In this document: positions 8,490 to 18,509 of the stretch, in pieces
Numbering within the stretch: the first letter of the stretch is position 1
Layout of the letters: each line of letters begins with the position of its first letter
The notes under the pieces: generated by a model
Told to the model about the DNA's origin: nothing
The model's input: the letters and a program-made list of their open reading frames with translations, nothing else
Database searches by the model: none
DNA from: Erwinia endophytica
GTDB taxonomy: Bacteria; Pseudomonadota; Gammaproteobacteria; Enterobacterales; Enterobacteriaceae
Direction: 5' to 3'
NCBI RefSeq assembly: GCF_009295515.1
Contig: NZ_RQVV01000024.1
Location: forward strand, 1 to 64,000
DNA length: 64,000 bases
Program-made: the position numbers and the translations under genes

Positions 8490-9413
8490 ATGAAGAAGAT
8501 GTACCGTTTATCGTTAATGGGTCTGATGAGTCTGGTTTTTTCCGCATCGGCGCTGGCGGCGGGCACCCTTTCTGTCGGCGATCAGCGTGGGAACGCCAGA
8601 GCCATCCTCGAAGCCGCAGGCGAGCTGAATAATCTGCCTTACACCCTGGAATGGCATGAATTCGCCAATGCCGCACCGTTGCTGGAAGCGATGCGCGCCG
8701 GATCGCTTGATGCGGGCTCGGTAGGCGATGCGCCGCTGACCTTTGCCGTCGCGGCGGGGCTGGATGCCAAAGGTATTCTGGCAACGCAATATGCCGGTAA
8801 TGCGATCATCGTCAGGAAGGGCAGTCCGCTCCATTCAGTGAAGGATCTGGTCGGCAAACGCGTTGCCACCGTAAAAGGTTCCTCCGGCCATAATCTCGCT
8901 CTACAGGTACTGACGAAAGCAGGGGTGGATCCCAGGACGGTTAATTTTGTGTTCACCACGCCAGCTGAAGCAACGTTAGTGCTTGATCAGGGCGGGGTGG
9001 ATGCGGTGGCAACCTGGGAGCCTTACGTTTCCTTTGCCACTCACCAGTCTGGCGCCCGGATCCTTGTTGATGGTAAAGATTATCCCGCCATTAGCTACCT
9101 GGTCGCCAGCAATACCGCGATTGCTAACAAACGTTCTGAACTGGCGGATTTTACGCAGCGGCTGACCCGCGCCCGCGCCTGGGGTGAAAAGCATCCGCAG
9201 GCTTATGCGGCATCGATCAGCAAACTGTTGCGTATTCCACAGGACGTGGCGTTGGCCAAGGTGCAGCGTGAGATCAATACGGTGGACAGCAATCAGCAAC
9301 AGGTGCTGGCGATACAGCAAAATACCGCCGATCGATACGTGAAAAATGGCCTGATCCCCAAACCGCTGACCGCCGCGTCTTTTATCGATCTCAGTCTGTC
9401 TCAGGATCAATAA
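8490..9413 (+). CDS. second SsuA-like organosulfur binding protein
   Basis: A 307-residue periplasmic solute-binding protein with a signal peptide ending SASALA-A near residue 24. It resembles the protein at 6205 in layout: LSVGDQRGN start, LDAGSVGDAPLTFAVAAG, VATWEPYVSF. It is clearly a distinct family member. The ATG at 8490 is used rather than the TTG at 8478. The gene opens the rightward transcript and ends 1 bp before the monooxygenase start. Two binding proteins in one cluster without a membrane component suggests two ligands sharing a distant transporter; that is inference. Confidence 0.87.
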   Translation: MKKMYRLSLMGLMSLVFSASALAAGTLSVGDQRGNARAILEAAGELNNLPYTLEWHEFANAAPLLEAMRAGSLDAGSVGDAPLTFAVAAGLDAKGILATQYAGNAIIVRKGSPLHSVKDLVGKRVATVKGSSGHNLALQVLTKAGVDPRTVNFVFTTPAEATLVLDQGGVDAVATWEPYVSFATHQSGARILVDGKDYPAISYLVASNTAIANKRSELADFTQRLTRARAWGEKHPQAYAASISKLLRIPQDVALAKVQREINTVDSNQQQVLAIQQNTADRYVKNGLIPKPLTAASFIDLSLSQDQ

Positions 9414-9414
9414 T

Positions 9415-10722
9415 ATGCATTTAGCGCTCTATCTCAGCGATACCGGGCTGCATGCAGGCGGCTGGCGCCATCCTGAGGCACAGAATCACGACCCGATGCA
9501 GCTCAGTACCTGGCTGAGTTTGGTTAAGAAAGCGGAAGAGGCGAAGTTTGATTTCGCTTTTATTGCCGACAAACTGTCGGTGGATGATATTTACGGCAAC
9601 GATATTGCGGCCACTATACAGTATCGGCCCGGTTATGCGCGCCCTGAGCCGATGGTGTTGTTGACTGCCCTCAGTCTGTTTACCGAACGGATTGGGCTGG
9701 GGGCGACAGTCTCAACTACTTATGGTGAACCTTTTCACACCGCCCGCACCCTCGCCACCCTCGATCATTTCAGCGCCGGCAGAATGGCGTGGAATGCCGT
9801 GACGTCAACCAACGATGGTGAAGCCCGTAATTTCAGCAGACAGCAGCATTTGGGGCATAAGGAACGCTATCAGCGGGCGGGGGAATTTATCGATGCGGTA
9901 CATCAGTTATTGGCAAGCTGGCAGCCAGGAGCATTGCTGGCAGATAAAGACAGCGGCGTGTATGCCGATCCGCAAAAGGTCAGTTATACCCACTTTCACG
10001 GCGAACATTTCCAGATCAAAGGTCCACTGACCGTAGCGGCCCCGCCACAGGGCAGGCCGGTACAGATCCTCGCGGGTGTCTCGCAGGACTTCAAAACCGT
10101 CGCCGCCCGGGTGGCTGAAGTGATCTTCACTGTGCAGCCAAATCGTGAACGGGCGAGGCAATTTTACCAGCAATTCAAAGCGGAAATGGCCACGTTGGGT
10201 CGGATGCCGGACGCCTGTAAAGTATTACCGGGCGTTATGCCCATCGTTGGCGCCACGCAACGAGAGGCGGAGGAAAAGCGACGATTGTTGGACGAATTGG
10301 TCAATCCGCTGGCGGGATTGAGCTTTATGTCGGCGAGTATGAACTATGACTTGTCACAGCATGATCCTGATGCGTTGTTTCCGGATATTTTCCCGTTGAT
10401 CAGCGGCAGCAAGGGACGTTTTGAATACGTGATTGCTCAGGCCCGTAAAGAAGGAAAAACGCTGTCTGAAGTGGCGAAGGCCTATGCGGCGAGCGCGTCA
10501 TTTCAGGTTATGGCGGGTACCGCGGAGAGCATCGCAGAGGAGATGATGGCATGGGTAGAGGCCGGGGCCTGTGATGGTTTTGTGTTGATGCCGGCGGATA
10601 TGCCTGCTTCACTGCATGATTTTGCTGATTATGTTATTCCCGAGTTGCAAAAGCGTGGGGCATTCAGACAGGATTATCAGGGCAGCACGCTACGCCATCA
10701 TCTGGGGCTGGCGCGGCCTTAA
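9415..10722 (+). CDS. NtaA/SnaA/DszA-type flavin-dependent monooxygenase
   Basis: A 435-residue luciferase-like monooxygenase of the class C flavoprotein group that includes nitrilotriacetate monooxygenase A, dibenzothiophene sulfone monooxygenase and related organosulfur enzymes. It uses FMNH2 supplied by a separate reductase. Family segments include the N-terminal GGWRHP and FDFAFIADKL, the RPEPMVLLTALS region, GRMAWNAVTS near residue 125, and an insertion with HFHGEHFQIKGPL near residue 195. It follows the binding protein by 1 bp and is most likely cotranscribed. Substrate is not predictable; the neighbours point to a sulfur compound used as sulfur source. Confidence 0.88.
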   Translation: MHLALYLSDTGLHAGGWRHPEAQNHDPMQLSTWLSLVKKAEEAKFDFAFIADKLSVDDIYGNDIAATIQYRPGYARPEPMVLLTALSLFTERIGLGATVSTTYGEPFHTARTLATLDHFSAGRMAWNAVTSTNDGEARNFSRQQHLGHKERYQRAGEFIDAVHQLLASWQPGALLADKDSGVYADPQKVSYTHFHGEHFQIKGPLTVAAPPQGRPVQILAGVSQDFKTVAARVAEVIFTVQPNRERARQFYQQFKAEMATLGRMPDACKVLPGVMPIVGATQREAEEKRRLLDELVNPLAGLSFMSASMNYDLSQHDPDALFPDIFPLISGSKGRFEYVIAQARKEGKTLSEVAKAYAASASFQVMAGTAESIAEEMMAWVEAGACDGFVLMPADMPASLHDFADYVIPELQKRGAFRQDYQGSTLRHHLGLARP

Positions 10723-10776
10723 AAAGGGAGGTGACCCGTGTGCCTGGCGCAGACACACGGTAATCGCTTTGTCGGG

Positions 10777-11961
10777 TTACAGTACCAGACCGGCGACAGA
10801 AGCAGACAGCACGCTGACCAGCGTGGATCCGTACAGCAGCTTCAGACCAAAGCGGGAAACCACGTTACCCTGTTCCTCATTCAGGCCTTTGATGGCACCG
10901 GCCACAATCCCGATAGATGAGAAATTGGCAAAGGACACCAGAAACACCGACAGGATGCCTTCTCCGCGTGGTGACAAATGCCCGGCCAGTTTCTGCAGAT
11001 CCATCATCGCCACAAATTCGTTTGATACCAGTTTGGTCGCCATGATGCTGCCAACCTGTAACGATTCGCTGGCGGGTACGCCCATTACCCAGGCAAATGG
11101 GTAGAACACATAGCCCAGCACCCCCTGGAAGCTGATACCGAAAATGGTATCAAACAACGCGTTAATTCCGGAGATAAGCGCGATAAAACCGATCAACATG
11201 GCTGCGACGATCACCGCCACTTTGAAACCAGCGAGGATGTATTCTCCCAGCATTTCAAAGAAGCTCTGCCCCTGGTGCAGATTGCCCAGCTTCAGATCTT
11301 CCTCGTTTTCCACCCGGTATGGATTGATCAACGACAGTACAATAAAGGTACTGAACATGTTGAGGATCAGTGCTGCCACAACGTACTTCGGCTGGAGCAT
11401 GGTCATGTATGCCCCGACGATGGACATAGAAACCGTCGACATGGCTGTTGCTGCCATGGTGTACATCCGCCGTTGCGACATGTTGCCGAGAATATCTTTA
11501 TAGGCGATAAAGTTTTCTGATTGTCCCAAAATCAGCGAGCTTACCGCGTTAAAAGATTCCAGTTTCCCCATACCATTGATTTTCGACAGCACCGTCCCGA
11601 TTGCGCGGATAACCACGGGCAGGATGCGAAAGTGCTGCAAAATACCAATCAGCGCCGAGATAAACACGATAGGGCAAAGGACGTTCAGCCAGAAGAAGGC
11701 CAGCCCCTTATCGTTCATATTGCCAAAAACAAAATTTGTCCCCTGGGAGGCATAAGACAATAGCTTGTCGAACAGACCCGCAAACCCTTTTACGAATCCG
11801 AGACCGGCTTCTGAGTTCAGGAAGAACCAGGCGAGCAGGACTTCAATGACCAGAAGCTGAACAATAAAACGTACGCGAATGTTTTTGCGATCATTACTGG
11901 CCAGCAAGGCCAGCAACGTCACCACCACCAGCGCCAAAGCAAAATGTAGAATGCGGGACAT
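10777..11961 (-). CDS. nupC: nucleoside:H+ symporter NupC
   Basis: A 394-residue inner-membrane concentrative nucleoside transporter importing pyrimidine nucleosides and adenosine with protons. E. coli NupC has 400 residues. Near-identical stretches include [30 protein letters not shown] and [18 protein letters not shown] small internal gap relative to E. coli lies near [10 protein letters not shown]. The start at 11961 (MSRILHF) has TTGGAG upstream; the longer frame lacks support. It is divergent from mntH, as in E. coli. No clear CRP or CytR site was identified upstream. Confidence 0.97.
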   Translation of the reverse strand: MSRILHFALALVVVTLLALLASNDRKNIRVRFIVQLLVIEVLLAWFFLNSEAGLGFVKGFAGLFDKLLSYASQGTNFVFGNMNDKGLAFFWLNVLCPIVFISALIGILQHFRILPVVIRAIGTVLSKINGMGKLESFNAVSSLILGQSENFIAYKDILGNMSQRRMYTMAATAMSTVSMSIVGAYMTMLQPKYVVAALILNMFSTFIVLSLINPYRVENEEDLKLGNLHQGQSFFEMLGEYILAGFKVAVIVAAMLIGFIALISGINALFDTIFGISFQGVLGYVFYPFAWVMGVPASESLQVGSIMATKLVSNEFVAMMDLQKLAGHLSPRGEGILSVFLVSFANFSSIGIVAGAIKGLNEEQGNVVSRFGLKLLYGSTLVSVLSASVAGLVL

Positions 11962-12195
11962 GATTGCTCCAAATTTGAAGGCTGTTATATTTCGCTGCAC
12001 ATTCTATGTAACAAGTTACAGAAATACGAGATCAACGCCTCAATATAATAATTCCCTATCATTGGATTCAGGGAATGTTCTTCTCGGTCACACTCCTGGG
12101 ATTTTTTTTAAAAAAAACGGAAGTTTGTGAGGGCCTGTTTTTTACCCTGGAGTAAATGATGTTGCTCATTTGTTGTCTGAAAAACTCTTGTCCCG

Positions 12196-12217
12196 AAGTA
12201 TAGCCAATGCTATGTTT
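12196..12217 (+). promoter_or_regulatory. MntR box upstream of mntH
   Basis: AAGTATAGC-CAAT-GCTATGTTT is an imperfect dyad that closely matches the E. coli mntH MntR box, including the TAGC-N4-GCTA core. MntR with Mn2+ would repress mntH from here. Confidence 0.88.
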
Positions 12218-12260
12218 TTTAGTGTTGGCTATCACAGCGATAACAATAATCAATTTAAAT

Positions 12261-12279
12261 GCACTTGATAATCATTATC
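12261..12279 (+). promoter_or_regulatory. Fur box upstream of mntH
   Basis: GATAATCATTATC at 12267-12279 is an exact match to the last 13 bases of the 19-bp Fur consensus. The full window matches about 15/19. It lies 48 bp before the mntH start and fits the known dual MntR/Fur control of mntH in enterics. Confidence 0.85.
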
Positions 12280-12326
12280 AACTAAAAGACACTATCCTCA
12301 TTAAGTGTATGGGCAGAGGTATCACC

Positions 12327-13565
12327 ATGTTTGAAGGCCATACTACAGAGCAAACGCTCCGTAGTTCCCGAAAAATCAAGTTTGCGCTGATGGGGCCTGC
12401 TTTCATCGCGGCTATCGGTTATATCGATCCCGGTAACTTTGCCACCAATATCCAGGCGGGCGCTTCCTATGGCTATAAGCTGATGTGGGTGGTGGTCTGG
12501 GCCAACATTATGGCCATGGTTATCCAGTTAATGGCAGCCAAGCTCGGTATCGCTACCGGCAAAAATCTGGCCGAGCATATCCGTGACCGTTTTCCTCGCC
12601 CGGTGGTGTGGTTTTACTGGGTGCAGGCTGAAATTATTGCAATGGCGACCGACCTGGCCGAATTCATTGGTGCGGCGATTGGTTTTAAACTGCTCTTTGG
12701 CGTCAGTTTGTTGCAGGGAGCGGTGCTGACCGGCGTAGTGACTTTTCTGATCCTGATGCTACAGAGAAGAGGAAAAAAGCCGCTGGAACTGGTCATTGGT
12801 GGATTGTTGCTGTTTGTGGCGGCCGCTTATGTGATTGAACTGTTCTTCTCTCAGCCGAAGATTAGTGACCTGATGACCGGCCTTGCGGTGCCTTCATTGC
12901 CGACGGCGGATGCGGTGTTGCTGGCTGCCGGGGTGCTGGGTGCGACCATTATGCCACACGTGATTTATCTGCACTCTTCGCTGACGCAAAGTCCGGATGG
13001 CGGTACGCGAGCCGAGCACTATTCCTCTACCAAACTGGATGTGGCGATTGCGATGACGATTGCCGGGTTTGTCAATCTGGCGATGATGGCGACGGCGGCA
13101 GCGGCATTTCACTTTAGCGGCCACACCGGAATCGCTGAACTCGACCAGGCTTATCTGACGCTTGAGCCGTTGCTGGGGCGGGCGGCGGCGATGGTGTTTG
13201 GTCTGAGTTTGCTGGCGGCGGGGCTTTCTTCCACGGTTGTCGGAACGATGGCCGGACAGGTCGTGATGCAGGGATTTATCCATGCGCATATTCCGCTGTT
13301 GGTACGCCGGATGGTGACGATGTTGCCTTCCTTTATTGTGATTATGGCTGGCTGGGAACCGACGCGGATCCTGCTAATGAGCCAGGTGTTGCTGAGTTTT
13401 GGTATCGCCCTCGCATTGATCCCGTTGTTGTCCTTCACTGGTAACCGTCTGCTGATGGGCGATATGGTTAACTCGCCGCTGATGCAAGTTAGCGGCAAGG
13501 TGATTGTGGTTATCGTCGTCGCACTGAACCTTTACCTGTTAGTCGCGATGGCAATGGGACTGTAA
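12327..13565 (+). CDS. mntH: Mn2+/Fe2+ Nramp transporter MntH
   Basis: A 412-residue proton-coupled divalent-metal importer of the Nramp family with 11 predicted membrane spans, the same length as E. coli MntH. The metal-site motifs are [10 protein letters not shown] near residues 31-40 (DPGN) and [10 protein letters not shown] near residue 210 (MPH). The ATG at 12327 follows AGAGG by 8 bp. Upstream in-frame starts reach into the MntR and Fur boxes and are rejected. Expected to be induced on manganese or iron limitation. Confidence 0.97.
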   Translation: MFEGHTTEQTLRSSRKIKFALMGPAFIAAIGYIDPGNFATNIQAGASYGYKLMWVVVWANIMAMVIQLMAAKLGIATGKNLAEHIRDRFPRPVVWFYWVQAEIIAMATDLAEFIGAAIGFKLLFGVSLLQGAVLTGVVTFLILMLQRRGKKPLELVIGGLLLFVAAAYVIELFFSQPKISDLMTGLAVPSLPTADAVLLAAGVLGATIMPHVIYLHSSLTQSPDGGTRAEHYSSTKLDVAIAMTIAGFVNLAMMATAAAAFHFSGHTGIAELDQAYLTLEPLLGRAAAMVFGLSLLAAGLSSTVVGTMAGQVVMQGFIHAHIPLLVRRMVTMLPSFIVIMAGWEPTRILLMSQVLLSFGIALALIPLLSFTGNRLLMGDMVNSPLMQVSGKVIVVIVVALNLYLLVAMAMGL

Positions 13566-13586
13566 TGACTGCCAATAACAATGTTG

Positions 13587-14579
13587 TTAACAACAGAGGA
13601 TGGCATCAATTCGTTCCCGTTCCGCCTGACTGAACTCCCGGTTTTGCAGCATACCGACCGCATCATCGATCTGACTGGTTTTACTGGCGCCAATCAGCAC
13701 CGAGGTGACGCGGTTGTCGCGTAGCACCCAGGCCAGCGCCATCTGCGATAGTTTCTGGCCACGTTGTTGCGCCAACGCGTTAAGCTGCCGCACTTTGTCC
13801 ATTTTCTCTGGCGTCAATTGCGTGTCAGTGAGGAATTTACTGCCACTGGCCGCTCGTGAATCCTGCGGAATACCTTGCAGATAACGATCGGTCAGTATGC
13901 CGCCAGCCAGCGGAGAGAAAGCAATACAGCCCACCCCTTCGTTACTCAGCACGTCCAGCAGGCCGTTTTCCGGCGCACGTTCAAACATCGAATACTTTGG
14001 CTGATGGATCAGGCAGGGGGTACCCAACTGCCGCAGAATAGAAATGGCTTCATCTGCCCGTTCTGCGGGATAGTTGGACAGGCCGATATACAGCGCTTTG
14101 CCCTGGCGCACAAGATGGTCCAGTGCGGTCATGGTCTCTTCCAGCGGTGTTTGTGGATCCGGCCGATGATGATAGAAGATATCCACGTAGTCCAGCCCCA
14201 TGCGTTTCAGACTTTGATTAAGGCTGGCAACCAGATACTTGCGTGACCCCCAGTCGCCGTAAGGGCCGTCCCACATGGTGTAACCCGCTTTTGACGAGAT
14301 GATCAGCTCATCGCGCAGGGCATGAAAATCTTCCCGCAATATACGGCCAAAATTTGTTTCAGCCGCGCCCGGAGGAGGACCATAGTTGTTGGCGAGGTCA
14401 AAATGCGTGATACCGTTATCAAAAGCATGTTGTAACAGGGTTCTGCTGTTATCGACACGGGTGCTGTCGCCAAAGTTGTGCCACAGGCCGAGAGAAATGG
14501 CGGGCAGTTGCAGACCACTGTGGCCACAACGATGATAATGCATCGTCTGGTAACGTTTTTCATCAGGTTGATATAGCAT
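13587..14579 (-). CDS. aldo/keto reductase, YghZ (Gpr) type
   Basis: A 330-residue NADPH-dependent aldo-keto reductase (AKR14-type) similar to E. coli YghZ, an L-glyceraldehyde-3-phosphate/methylglyoxal reductase. The catalytic tetrad is visible: Asp in HFDLANNYG near residue 60, Tyr in the same motif, Lys in SSKAGYTMW near residue 95, and His in FYHHRPD near residue 137. The C-terminus is shorter than E. coli YghZ by about 15 residues. It is convergent with mntH, with 21 bp between stops, and monocistronic. The exact substrate is inferred from the family. Confidence 0.88.
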   Translation of the reverse strand: MLYQPDEKRYQTMHYHRCGHSGLQLPAISLGLWHNFGDSTRVDNSRTLLQHAFDNGITHFDLANNYGPPPGAAETNFGRILREDFHALRDELIISSKAGYTMWDGPYGDWGSRKYLVASLNQSLKRMGLDYVDIFYHHRPDPQTPLEETMTALDHLVRQGKALYIGLSNYPAERADEAISILRQLGTPCLIHQPKYSMFERAPENGLLDVLSNEGVGCIAFSPLAGGILTDRYLQGIPQDSRAASGSKFLTDTQLTPEKMDKVRQLNALAQQRGQKLSQMALAWVLRDNRVTSVLIGASKTSQIDDAVGMLQNREFSQAERERIDAILCC

Positions 14580-14827
14580 CAAAAAATCCTGTGCGGGAAC
14601 ATGGAAGCATCATAGTGTATACGGTTACATCAAACACTATCATCGCGCGAACAACAACGCGAGGTAACAGATTTCAGATTGATGCCCGTGGGCAATGACT
14701 ACCAGGACAGGTAAGGTAGGCGGGATCGCAGTGTGATGTTACGCTCATCCTGAATAAGGTGGGCGTTGTTGTTTGAGTGGGGGATATTTATTATGGGCCT
14801 AAATGACGTAAGCGGAGTAAAACAATA

Positions 14828-15793
14828 ATGACTCAGTATGCTTTGGTAGGGGATGTCGGCGGAACCAATGCCCGTCTGGCGCTGTGTGACGTTGAGAACG
14901 GAGCCCTATCACAAGCCAAAACGTTCTCCACAGCAGACTACGACAGCCTTGAAGCCGTGATCCGTTGCTATCTGGATGAGCAGAAACAGAAGATTACCGA
15001 TGGCTGTATTGCGATTGCGTGCCCAATAACGGATGACTGGGTTGAGATGACTAATCACGACTGGGCTTTCTCGACCAGTAAAATGAAAGCACATCTTGGC
15101 TTTGAACATTTGGAGATCATTAACGATTTCACCGCAGTTTCCATGGCCATCCCCATGTTATCTGACCAGGATGTGATGCAGTTTGGTGGCAAGGAAGCGG
15201 TGAAAGATAAACCCATAGCTGTTTATGGCGCAGGTACCGGACTTGGCGTGGCGCATTTGGTGCATGTTGACAAACGCTGGGTCAGTCTGCCGGGCGAAGG
15301 CGGGCATGTGGATTTCGCCGCCAACAGTGATGAAGAAGACCTGATTCTTGAAGTGCTACGGGCGGAACTTGGGCATGTTTCTGCTGAGCGGGTATTGTCA
15401 GGCGCGGGACTGGTTAACCTTTATCGGGCGATTGTTAAATCAGATGACCGGGTACCGGAAAATCTCAAACCGAAGGATGTGTCTCAACGGGCGCTTGATG
15501 ATAGCTGCACTGACTGCCGTCGCGCACTGGCGCTGTTCTGTGTGATCATGGGGCGTTTTGGCGGCAATCTTGCGCTGAATCTTGGCACTTTCGGCGGTAT
15601 CTATATCGCTGGCGGTATCGTCCCGCGCTTCCTGGAATTCTTCAAAGCGTCTGGTTTCCGGGCTGCGTTTGAAGATAAAGGGCGCTTCAAAGATTATGTC
15701 CATAACATCCCGGTTTATTTGATAACCCACGATCAACCCGGTCTGCTGGGGGCGGGTGCGCACCTGCGTCAGACACTGGGCCGCGTGCTGTAA
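14828..15793 (+). CDS. glk: glucokinase
   Basis: A 321-residue cytosolic ATP:glucose 6-phosphotransferase of the bacterial Glk type, the length of the E. coli enzyme. It shows the N-terminal phosphate loop DVGGTNARL near residues 9-17, INDFTAVS near residue 100, GAGTGLG near residue 138, and the glucose-binding PGEGGHVDF near residue 157. GCGGAG precedes the ATG. A strong hairpin follows the stop. It handles free internal glucose, complementing PTS uptake. Confidence 0.97.
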   Translation: MTQYALVGDVGGTNARLALCDVENGALSQAKTFSTADYDSLEAVIRCYLDEQKQKITDGCIAIACPITDDWVEMTNHDWAFSTSKMKAHLGFEHLEIINDFTAVSMAIPMLSDQDVMQFGGKEAVKDKPIAVYGAGTGLGVAHLVHVDKRWVSLPGEGGHVDFAANSDEEDLILEVLRAELGHVSAERVLSGAGLVNLYRAIVKSDDRVPENLKPKDVSQRALDDSCTDCRRALALFCVIMGRFGGNLALNLGTFGGIYIAGGIVPRFLEFFKASGFRAAFEDKGRFKDYVHNIPVYLITHDQPGLLGAGAHLRQTLGRVL

Positions 15794-15801
15794 GTCAGCG
15801 C

Positions 15802-15831
15802 CTGTGGTGCCGGAGCATTCCGGCACCACAG
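15802..15831 (+). terminator. strong hairpin after glk
   Basis: A perfect 12-bp inverted repeat (15802-15813 / 15820-15831) with a 6-base loop, 9 bp after the glk stop. No T run follows, so it may act in transcript stability or Rho-assisted termination. Confidence 0.6.
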
Positions 15832-16068
15832 AGCCTGCTTCTCCCTGTCAATATCGTCATTCTCACGGCGACCCAGTCTTATTACTGGAGCACGGGAGGG
15901 AGCCACATTCCTGACTATGATCGCCATGGTTAATGTACCTCACTGTCTCCGCAAGGAGCCTGGGGAATTTATTGTGTGTTGGTGGTGTGAGGATGATGCA
16001 ACGTAAACAGGTAAAGCGGAAATTAGCAGGTATAAATTTCAGGGTATTTCCCTTTTGGTGAGGACACC

Positions 16069-16596
16069 ATGCGACTGATTACTGAACGGCTGCGGCTGGA
16101 CCGTTTGCAGCCGGAAGACTGGCAACTCTTTCGCCGTGTGCATACTGATCCCGTCAGCATGAAATTCATCAGTAGTGTGCCGCAGTTGGCGGATATCCGG
16201 CAGCGGTTTGCTGATCGGTTGATGCCGTGGCAGGTCACCAGTTTTCATATGTTGTGCCTGACGATCCGCGTGCAAAGCAGTGGTGAAGCCGTGGGGCTGA
16301 TTGGCGTCAATGCTGAATGGGTGCCTTATCGCCAGGCGGAGGTCGGTTATTTGCTGCTTAGCGACTATTTCGGTAAAGGTTACGGTAGTGAAGCGCTTGG
16401 TGTATTAGTGGATTACCTGTTTAAGCAGTGTGAGTTCCACAAACTTAAGGCACAGGTGGTGGAAGGCAACTGGGCTTCACGGCGGGTGCTGGAGAAGAAT
16501 GGTTTTCAGCTTGAAGGGACCTTTCGGGATAATTATCTGTTATGTGGCCAATGGGTGAACGATTGGGCGTTTGGCAGGCTGTATTTCGATAAATAA
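16069..16596 (+). CDS. GNAT-family N-acetyltransferase (RimJ/RimL-like)
   Basis: A 175-residue acetyl-CoA-dependent N-acetyltransferase. The N-terminal LITERLRLDRL segment is typical of the RimJ/RimL subgroup. The acetyl-CoA loop is seen as GYLLLSDYFGKGYGSEAL near residues 92-109, followed by ASRRVLEKNGF near 145-155. GAGG lies upstream of the ATG. It stands alone between glk and alaC. The acceptor (protein N-terminus, amino acid or small molecule) cannot be told from sequence. Confidence 0.85.
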   Translation: MRLITERLRLDRLQPEDWQLFRRVHTDPVSMKFISSVPQLADIRQRFADRLMPWQVTSFHMLCLTIRVQSSGEAVGLIGVNAEWVPYRQAEVGYLLLSDYFGKGYGSEALGVLVDYLFKQCEFHKLKAQVVEGNWASRRVLEKNGFQLEGTFRDNYLLCGQWVNDWAFGRLYFDK

Positions 16597-16716
16597 AGTT
16601 ATTTTATTCCACGGCTCTCGACAGTCCAACATCTGATACGTTATGTTCATTCTTCGACCAGTTTCTGGTCAGCGTCGCTCGGACGGTCCGGGCGCTAACG
16701 TAAATCAGAGGATCCT

Positions 16717-17949
16717 ATGGCTGACAACAGCTCCGTTCGTCGTTTTTCCCGCATTGAACGCCTTCCCCCTTATGTGTTTAATATCACCGCCGAATTGAAA
16801 ATGGCTGCGCGCCGTCGTGGTGAAGACATTATTGACTTCAGTATGGGGAATCCGGATGGACCAACGCCGCCGCACATTGTGGAAAAACTGTGTTCTGTCG
16901 CGCAGCGTGATGATACGCATGGTTATTCCACCTCACGCGGTATTCCCCGTCTGCGGCGTGCTATTTCACGCTGGTATGCCGAGCGTTATCAGGTGGATAT
17001 CGACCCGGAGGCCGAAGCTATCGTCACGATCGGCTCGAAAGAGGGGCTGGCGCATCTGATGTTGGCGACGTTGGATCATGGCGACACGGTGCTGGTGCCC
17101 AATCCCAGTTATCCGATTCATATTTACGGCGCGGTGATTGCCGGAGCGCAGGTTCGTTCCGTCCCACTGGTCGCTGGCGTCGACTTTTTCAACGAACTGG
17201 AGCGGGCAATCCGTGAAAGCTATCCGAAACCGAAGATGATGATCCTCGGTTTTCCTTCCAACCCGACCGCGCAGTGTGTGGAACTGGACTTCTTTGAGCG
17301 AGTGATCGCTCTGGCGAAGCAGTATAACGTGCTGGTTGTTCATGATCTGGCCTATGCTGACATCGTTTATGATGGTTGGACGGCGCCATCAATTATGCAA
17401 GTGCCTGGTGCTCGTGATGTGGCGGTCGAATTCTTTACCCTGTCTAAAAGCTACAATATGGCGGGCTGGCGTATCGGCTTTATGGTCGGTAATAAAGAGC
17501 TGGTGGCTGCGCTGGCCCGGATCAAAAGTTATCACGATTATGGCACCTTCACTCCCTTGCAGGTGGCGGCTATCGCCGCACTGGAAGGTGAACAACAGTG
17601 TGTCCGTGACATTGCGGAACAGTATAAACGCCGTCGCGATGTACTGGTGAAAGGGTTGCATGAAGCTGGATGGATGGTTGAGATCCCGAAAGCCTCAATG
17701 TATGTCTGGGCAAAGATTCCTGACCACTATGCCGCGATGGGATCGTTGGAATTTGCCCGGCATTTGTTGCAGGAAGCCAAAGTCTGTGTGTCGCCGGGGA
17801 TTGGTTTTGGTGACTATGGTGATACGCACGTGCGTTTTGCGCTGATTGAAAACCGCGATCGTATTCGTCAGGCGATAAGAGGGATTAAAGCGATGTTTCG
17901 CGCCGATGGCATTCTGCCGGGAGTCAGTGTCCGCGAAGCCGCTGAGTGA
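16717..17949 (+). CDS. alaC: alanine transaminase AlaC (YfdZ)
   Basis: A 410-residue fold-type I PLP aminotransferase making alanine from pyruvate and glutamate. It matches the E. coli AlaC sequence throughout. Landmarks are MGNPDGPTP near residue 43, PNPSYPIH near 128, FPSNPTAQ near 182, and the PLP lysine in [12 protein letters not shown] near residue 245. AGAGGA lies 5-6 bp before the ATG. It is monocistronic with a terminator 7 bp past the stop. Confidence 0.96.
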   Translation: MADNSSVRRFSRIERLPPYVFNITAELKMAARRRGEDIIDFSMGNPDGPTPPHIVEKLCSVAQRDDTHGYSTSRGIPRLRRAISRWYAERYQVDIDPEAEAIVTIGSKEGLAHLMLATLDHGDTVLVPNPSYPIHIYGAVIAGAQVRSVPLVAGVDFFNELERAIRESYPKPKMMILGFPSNPTAQCVELDFFERVIALAKQYNVLVVHDLAYADIVYDGWTAPSIMQVPGARDVAVEFFTLSKSYNMAGWRIGFMVGNKELVAALARIKSYHDYGTFTPLQVAAIAALEGEQQCVRDIAEQYKRRRDVLVKGLHEAGWMVEIPKASMYVWAKIPDHYAAMGSLEFARHLLQEAKVCVSPGIGFGDYGDTHVRFALIENRDRIRQAIRGIKAMFRADGILPGVSVREAAE

Positions 17950-17956
17950 CAACAAA

Positions 17957-17986
17957 GGGCAGGTTGCCAGGCCTGCCCACGTTTTT
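17957..17986 (+). terminator. intrinsic terminator of alaC
   Basis: GGGCAGG and CCTGCCC pair around an 8-base loop and are followed by ACG and five T residues, immediately downstream of alaC. Confidence 0.8.
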
Positions 17987-18062
17987 CCTGCCAGTGTTAT
18001 TTATAGCATCAGATAAAAAACACCCACCCAATTTACCCCGCGCTACTGCAAAATAAAGGCCA

Positions 18063-18341
18063 TTATTTTAGGATATTACCGCGATCAGAACGCTCAATCA
18101 CCGGGACCACTGACATGCCTACACGCAGGCGATCCAGCCTGGGTTGAGTGGGTTCCAGCAGGATGTTAACCGGTAGACGTTGCACGACTTTGGTGTCGTT
18201 TCCTGTGGCGTTATCGGCGGTTACCGCGGCGAAAGTCGACCCGGCGGCGGGCGCGATACTGTCAACATGACCACGTAGCGTCATGCCGGGCAGGGCATCG
18301 ACAGTCAGTGAAACCGCTTGTCCGGCATGGATATGTGCCAA
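18063..18341 (-). pseudogene. C-terminal remnant of an HlyD/EmrA-family membrane fusion protein
   Basis: The 92-residue frame matches only the last quarter of EmrA-like periplasmic adaptor proteins: the beta-barrel segment (GQAVSLTVDALPG), the AGSTFAAV...NATGN stretch and the KVVQRLPV motif. The coiled-coil, lipoyl and membrane-anchor parts are missing. Homology stops abruptly at about 18341, and no adaptor-like sequence is seen beyond it. No partner EmrB or TolC gene adjoins. This is a deletion relic, not a working gene. Confidence 0.85.
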
Positions 18342-18509
18342 AACATTTTATTTTGCCGCGTTTATTTCCAAAATATTTCAGGCGATTTACTTTGTTGACG
18401 TTATTGGAACATATTGCATTTATATCGTAAAAAATGTGCAAATACAGCCTATTCCGATGGAGGAAGTCGGTGGGGTTGATATCATAATCTCCGTGAGAAA
18501 GGAGAAAAA

